In this document: positions 59,045 through 64,000 of the stretch, piece by piece | Layout: each line of letters begins with the position of its first letter | Numbering within the stretch: the first letter of the stretch is position 1 | Source: Gigaspora rosea | Taxonomy: Eukaryota; Glomeromycota; Glomeromycetes; Diversisporales; Gigasporaceae | Assembly: GCA_003550325.1 (NCBI GenBank) | Contig: QKWP01000117.1 | Location: forward strand, 67,378-131,377 | Direction of reading: 5' to 3' | DNA length: 64,000 nucleotides | Made by a program: the position numbers and the translations under genes | Notes under the pieces: model-generated | Seen by the model: the letters and a program-made list of their open reading frames with translations, nothing else | What the model was told of the DNA's origin: nothing | The model's database searches: none

Positions 59045-59300
59045 AATTACTTTATCAATATAACATTTTACTGACAAGTTCATTTTACTGACAGTTTGTT
59101 TTACTAAAGCTTATTTTACTAACAAAATAATTCTGGTCATTGTTATTAGGGTCAGAGTAGGGTCAGGTAGAATTAGAGTTAAAGTTAGTGTGCTTTTTAA
59201 AAAAAACTTGTTAGTGAAATAAGCTTCAGTAAAACAAACTGTCAGTAAAATAAACTTGTTGGTGAATATTTGTCAGTAAAATGTTATATTAGTAAAGTGA
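59045..59300. mobile_element. ACTGACAAG foldback
   Basis: ATATAACATTTTACTGACAA …TTTACTGACAGTTTGTTTTA at left pairs with TAAAACAAACTGTCAGTAAA …TGTCAGTAAAATGTTATAT at right. Both arms are made of the ACTGACA motif; the loop contains GGGTCAGAGTAGGGTCAGG. About 250 bp, non-coding. Confidence 0.75.
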
Positions 59301-59344
59301 TTGTCAGTAAAATAATACAGACCCCTAGCAACTGTAATATACTA

Positions 59345-59960
59345 TATATAGTTTTATATTACTATATATGTATAATATTTCTATGAACCTGAACTAAACT
59401 AAACTTAGATCAAGTTTAGGTTTAGGTTCAATACTGAACCTGAACTTAAATATTTTTTTAAAACATGTTCAAGTTCATTTTAGCATTGAGTTCTTAAAGC
59501 TAGTTTAGGTTTAGTTCAGGTTTAGTTCAAAAGTTCATAAACATATTTAGGTTTAATCTAGTATTTATATAAACTAGTGATTCTAGAATTGGATCTGGGT
59601 TAGGTCTGGTCCAGACTGGTCCATGTTTCAGACCAAACTCAAACTCTAAATTTATAAAACTTCATACTAAACCAAACTTAATCATAAGTTTAGTCCTGAT
59701 CTGGCCAAAAATTTGCATACTAGTCTAAGTCTAAATATACATATATGCATTTTTGGATACTGAACAAGTTTATTTAGTATGAGAATTATAAATTAATTAG
59801 CAATTTAGAGAATTATAATATTTTGTATAACTTTATTAATAAAATTATTAAAAATATCAACCTCACCTTAAAAAAATTATTTAAATGTTATATATCTTGA
59901 AATTTTACTAATCATTTATAACTTCTTGTACTAAAAAAACTTGTTCAGCATCATAAAATA
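59345..59960 (+). repeat. Large dispersed repeat, plus copy
   Basis: Same composite as 43270-43860: TTCAGG/AACCTGAAC field, TAGTGATTCTAGAATTGG end (59574) with GGTCTGGTCCAGA motifs, then TGAACAAGTTTATTTAGTATG and TTAGAGAATTATAATATTTTG. A shorter relative at 34070-34480 is interrupted at 34198. Confidence 0.65.
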
Positions 59961-61310
59961 TTTCAAATTAGTATATTTTATATTAATTTTCTTAAAATTT
60001 AAAAAAAGAATCAAAATTTCAAAATTATGTATAATTTTAAGTAAAATAAAATCAAACATACAAAATAAACAAGTTTATTTAGAGCAAAAAGTTAGAATCT
60101 TTAGTAAAACTATATGGAAATTATCCATTTGGGTCTAAAATAGTACTATGAGTTCATGTAGTATTATGTATATCCAGACTTGGGTCTTACATTATATCTT
60201 ATAACTTTAGTTATTTTAAATTAGAGTTCTGCTATATTTTGTTTTACTTGCACAGATTCTCAAGATAATAACTATCCAATTAAATCTATATGGAGAAGTT
60301 CTGGGACCAGTATTTAGAGTTCAAATCTAAAGTTATGTTCTCAAAAGAGTATAATTTAAAACTTTATTGTTTTTAAAACATTTTAGTGTTCATTATATAT
60401 TAAATATATTTAACATTAATTTTTAAAGAATGTTCATATCTATACTTACAATTTACCTACTAAGTTTGTGCTTATCTATTAATAATTTTTTAAACTATAT
60501 ACTGTATATAGTTCTTTATATTTTTTTAATGTAACACAATGTATTATATAATTCAATTTTTAATAATTTTTTAAAACTTCAAGACTTTTCATATTTGCTT
60601 ATAATAAAGCAAGCCTTGCTATAATATTATACTAATGCTACTATTGGTTAATGTGATAAATTAGAATCCAATTACTTTGTTATTTAACTATTTAAACTTT
60701 ATACTAACAAATAATTTGTGTCATTTTTACTTGCTTAGTATCAGCATATTATTTGATCCAAAATTATCTACTGTGTGTGTCCAAATTTAAGCTACTACCT
60801 AAAATAAGCTATCTCTTCATTTTTTTAAAAAAATTAAAGAAAAATCGCCAATAGTTGCTATATATAAAAGTCTAAATCTACAAGTAAACCTCAAAAAGGC
60901 CATTAAGTAAATTTGTTCAGGACACCAAAATACATTTATAGTAAAAATTTGATAGCAATTGGACAACTTTTAATTAATAGATTTTTAATTTTTTTTAAAA
61001 AATTCAACAATTTGAAATAAGCTATTCACATTTTTTTGTGTAATTTTTTGCCCAAAAAAGGTAGCTTAATTTCAGAAACATATAGCATATATTAAGTTTA
61101 TACAGTAATAATACCTTCTATATAAAAAACACACTACATGGTTCATGAATATTTTATTTTAAAATCTTTAAGGGCTATTTTTTTAAATATTTATTTGTTA
61201 TCCATATTGTACAACTTAAAACATATGTGCTATACATAGTATGTATATACATACATATTTGATATATATATTTATGCAAAATTTATTACAATCAAACTAT
61301 ATTATCAAAT
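59961..61310. other. Unresolved AT-rich DNA with one possible MITE
   Basis: 60767-61085 has imperfect inverted ends (CTGTGTGTGTCCAAATTTAA-GCTACTACC and GGTAGCTTAATTTCAGAAAC-ATATAG), perhaps a mariner-type MITE. No gene seen elsewhere. Confidence 0.4.
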
Positions 61311-61319
61311 TGATGAAAA

Positions 61320-61503
61320 TTTTATATAATTTATTGTTCTTATTAGTAAATCTAGAACATAAAAATTTTATAAATGTTCTTATTGAGAACATTTCAAGAG
61401 GATAAAATGTTCTCAAATAGGAGAACCTTTTCTAAATATCAATGTTCTTAAAAAACCTCAAATGTTCATTGAGAACCACAAGAACATTAAATTTTAAACA
61501 CTG
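61320..61503. mobile_element. Truncated CAGTGTTTAAAATT hAT-like MITE
   Basis: The right end AATTTTAAACACTG (complement of CAGTGTTTAAAATT) and interior AATGTTCTTA / GAGAACATTT motifs align inverted with 14441-14640. The other terminus is missing. Confidence 0.65.
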
Positions 61504-61559
61504 CCTGGACCCAGTCTTTTCACAGTTTTTCAGTTTTCTAACTAGCTGGTTTTATTATT

Positions 61560-61642
61560 TTACTCTAGAGAAATTTGAACTAGCAACCTCTTGATTTGTA
61601 TCCTTAGAGCATAACTGCTATGCTATTGACCCAGAGATCAAA
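61560..61642 (-). other. tRNA-like relic
   Basis: On the minus strand CTCTGGGTCAATAGCATAGC-AGTTATGC…GTTGCTAGTTCAAATTTCTC-TAGAG has a GCAT/ATGC D-arm-like stem, a B box (AGTTCAAATTTC) and pairing CTCT/AGAG ends. The anticodon arm does not fold, so it is not called a functional tRNA. Possibly a tRNA pseudogene or SINE head. Confidence 0.35.
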
Positions 61643-62528
61643 AACAGCCCATTTTTACAATTTTTTGAAAAACAAGTTTTTATTAAATTCATAAAACTTT
61701 GACATGATTGATACTTTTCAATTATAAATAAAAATCAATATGCATAATAAAAAATCAAAATAATATCAAAGAAAAATTATATAAAACTGCATAGAGCCAG
61801 CATATCACAAGATTACCCTATAGTTACATACTATCTTTAACTAATCAAAATTATGAAATTTGATTAATTTCAGATCAGTCTGAAAATCAAAACAAATAAT
61901 TAAAATCAATTATCTCAAAATAAAATATATGTAAAAATAGACTGTTTTAATTGACTATACTATATCTTCTTGTATTAAGTAAACTTGTTTAGTACCAAAA
62001 AGTACATCAAATAAGTATACATTATTTTACTTTTCTTAATAGGTATCTATTTGCTGTACTAAATTTAGTATAATATACTAAATTTGGTACAGTATTAAAA
62101 GTTAAATTTTGAAAAATTGGCATTAATAGCTTTAAATTAAATTTATTCAATATATATTACATATTAGCGAATCAAAAAAAATTTTCATTGTTTTATTTCA
62201 AATTACCAAAGTAATAAAAGAAAAAGTGCAAATAAGGATATGTATCATAATATAAGCACCAGTTTTCTCTTGGCATAGCTACTTATATATAATGTACAAG
62301 CATTACTTGGAATCAATCCTTTTTTAGTTTTCTTACTGATCATATAAAATTTCAAAAAAATGGAACTTATATTTTTGGTTTTTTTTGCAATTTTTTACTT
62401 TTTTAGTAATTAAATGGTTGATATTTTATTATTAGAAAATTAGAAAATACCTTACCTCTAAAGATTTTTTGGATCTTAAAATGTACAACTTCAGTCTACC
62501 AGTAAATACAAATATAGTGCAGATCATA

Positions 62529-62818
62529 TAAGGTAATGGTACCTATTCCTAGAAATTTTTTTGTTATATCTAAAATTTTTTAAATATTAATATATTTTTA
62601 TAAAATTTTATATATAAAATTTATTATCTATTTATTATTTAATAATATATAAATTGTATTATATTCATATATAAAAAATTTTTTTCTAATGAGCTTAAAA
62701 CTTTGTAAAAGTTGGTTAAATTTGACTATTGTCTCCTATTTCTAGAAATCTAATATAACTATTCTAAAAAAAATTTAGAAATTTAAAATTTTTTTTTATA
62801 TTATTATTTTTTATGTTT

Positions 62819-62858
<40 letters not shown>

Positions 62859-63616
62859 NTGTTTATTTTTTTTGCTATTGTTTAAATTTACTTTATATTG
62901 TATTTCATATAAGCTAATTTACAAAATTTGATAATAAGTTTTTGATCTACTGATCTGTTTTAGATGATTTTGCTACCAAAATGTTCATCTCAATGATGAT
63001 TCTAACAAGCCCAAAATTGTTAAAATCTGATCACAGGATCCCGATATTGTAAATTTTAAATTACCATGTAAATATCTTTGATATTAAATAACTTTGTTCT
63101 ACTGATCTGTTTTGGATGATTTTACTATCAAAATGCTCTTCTTGATGAGATGAGCATTTTGATAGTAAAATCATCCAAAACAGATCAATAGAACATTTGG
63201 TTCAAAGATATTTACATAGTAATTTAAAACTTACTAATAAATGGTACAAAAAAATTGTGATAAACTTGTGATCCTGTGATCAGATTTTAACGATTGTGGG
63301 CTTGTTAGAATCGTCCCATTGAGACGAACATTTTGGTAGCAAAATCATCTAAAACGGATCAGTAGATTAAAACTTATTATCAAATTTTTAAATCAGCCCA
63401 TATATCTTTTGTAATTGCTTCAAAAGTTACTAGAGTGGTAAATATGGTTCTATGGTTATACAAATGGTTAATTTTATACAACATGATATATTCTAACTTA
63501 TATATTTGTATTAACATGACTTGTTTGAAAAAATTTGTGTTTTATAGTGCGTTGTGACAAAAAATAAAAGATTTCTAACAATAGGGTCATTTCTAGGAAT
63601 AGGTGCCATAACCTTA
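62529..63616. mobile_element. TIR element TAAGGTWATGGYACCTATTCC, 1.09 kb
   Basis: Left TAAGGTAATGGTACCTATTC-CTAGAAAT and right ATTTCTAGGAATAGGTGCCA-TAACCTTA are inverted with two mismatches over 28 bp. It contains a T run with one unread base (62827-62859) and the nested palindrome 62926-63392. No coding. Confidence 0.7.
62926..63392. repeat. Nested giant palindrome
   Basis: Outer arms ATTTGATAATAAGTTTTTGA …GATCTACTGATC…GTTTTAGATGATTTTGCTACC and complement, about 125 bp each. In the centre is a perfect 36-bp hairpin (63103-63138 with 63152-63187; core GGATGATTTTACTATCAAAA). Same motif family (GATGATTTTRCTAYCAAAATG…) as 57740-58020. Confidence 0.85.
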
Positions 63617-64000
63617 CGTAATGATGATTATTAATCAAAATTTTTTAGATAGATGGCATTTTCTCATAAAATACATTTTAGTCCGTATTCTTCTTTCTAT
63701 ATTCGGTATGGTTCTGTACTCTGTAAGCTGTATTACAGAAAGAATTTTGAACATGAGCAAGTTTTTTTTTTACATGTGTGCGTTTTTTTTTTAGTTTACC
63801 TGATCAAAAATCGTCAAGGTTTATTCCAGTATTCTTTTTTAGGAAGTAAATCATATAAAATGGGTTGAAAGTTCTTGGTGTTTTTACTCGACTCATTATT
63901 CGATTTTATATATATAGTATTAAACAATATATATAAGGCTATTGAATTTAATTTGTAGTTATTATTGATTACTAGTCCAGTATCCCCACCCACCTTACAT
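63617..64000. other. Unresolved window end
   Basis: A 71-codon plus-strand frame (63653-63868) covers DNA that is a little less AT-rich. No motif or family was recognised and T runs dominate its second half. No gene is claimed. Confidence 0.4.

Noticed and set aside
61560..61642. Functional tRNA gene on the minus strand
   Set aside because: A D-arm and B box are visible, but the anticodon arm does not form. Listed only as a tRNA-like relic.

Overview
The window is extremely AT-rich, gene-poor eukaryotic DNA built almost entirely of transposable-element relics, foldback/MITE elements and satellites. One gene looks intact: a six-exon protein-kinase-like gene on the minus strand (47097-50029). 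It has short GT-AG introns and the kinase style (H-R-x-L, 'SDIYSLGM', a low-complexity SSQED tail) that is hugely expanded in arbuscular mycorrhizal fungi (Glomeromycotina: Rhizophagus/Gigaspora-like). A second, broken kinase (16430-17340) has the Cys-rich leader and 'GFGSVFSAMWLDGKRI' lobe of the same expansion. With pogo-like and PIF/Harbinger-like relics and a very low GC content, a Glomeromycotina fungal genome is the best fit. This is inference, not a database match.

Layout. 1-5800: motif-iterated GTTTCGCC and TTTCGTCA repeats, several MITEs and a 2.1 kb Tc1/mariner-like TIR element. 5781-13680: three copies of a long tRNA-headed retroposon (5801, about 10313, and 12665 inverted) plus a MITE. 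13680-19620: small foldbacks, duplicated satellite units, and a 4.15 kb hAT-type element (15414-19566, 8-bp target duplication). That element carries the kinase fragment and two further nested hAT-like elements. 19985-22580: a pogo/Tigger-type transposon relic. 23000-24930: satellite with the youngest retroposon copy. 25200-32790: a ~185-bp satellite split by two hAT-type insertions, one of 4.4 kb holding further nested elements and a PIF/Harbinger relic. 33660-43860: MITEs, degenerate tandem repeats and unresolved AT-rich DNA. 43935-45217: a second pogo relic, itself hit by a small hAT-type MITE. 45760-46850: a ~187-bp satellite. 47097-50029: the kinase-like gene. 50735-56957: hairpin repeats, a MITE with an 11-bp duplication, a doubtful coding remnant, interstitial telomere-like repeats and foldbacks. 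57105-58516: a composite element flanked by an 8-bp duplication, with an uninterrupted paralogous site at 25434-25530. 58747-63616: more MITEs, giant palindromes and a tRNA-like relic.

The 411-residue kinase-like protein reconstructs without a frameshift or stop once introns are removed, but it lacks all three catalytic signatures (HRD to HRN, DFG to NPV, no glycine loop). It is therefore a predicted pseudokinase, perhaps a scaffold or decoy. Nothing in the window encodes an intact transposase, so every element here depends on enzymes encoded elsewhere. A recurring architectural theme is short TIRs with 8-bp duplications followed by arms made of one short motif repeated in both orientations.
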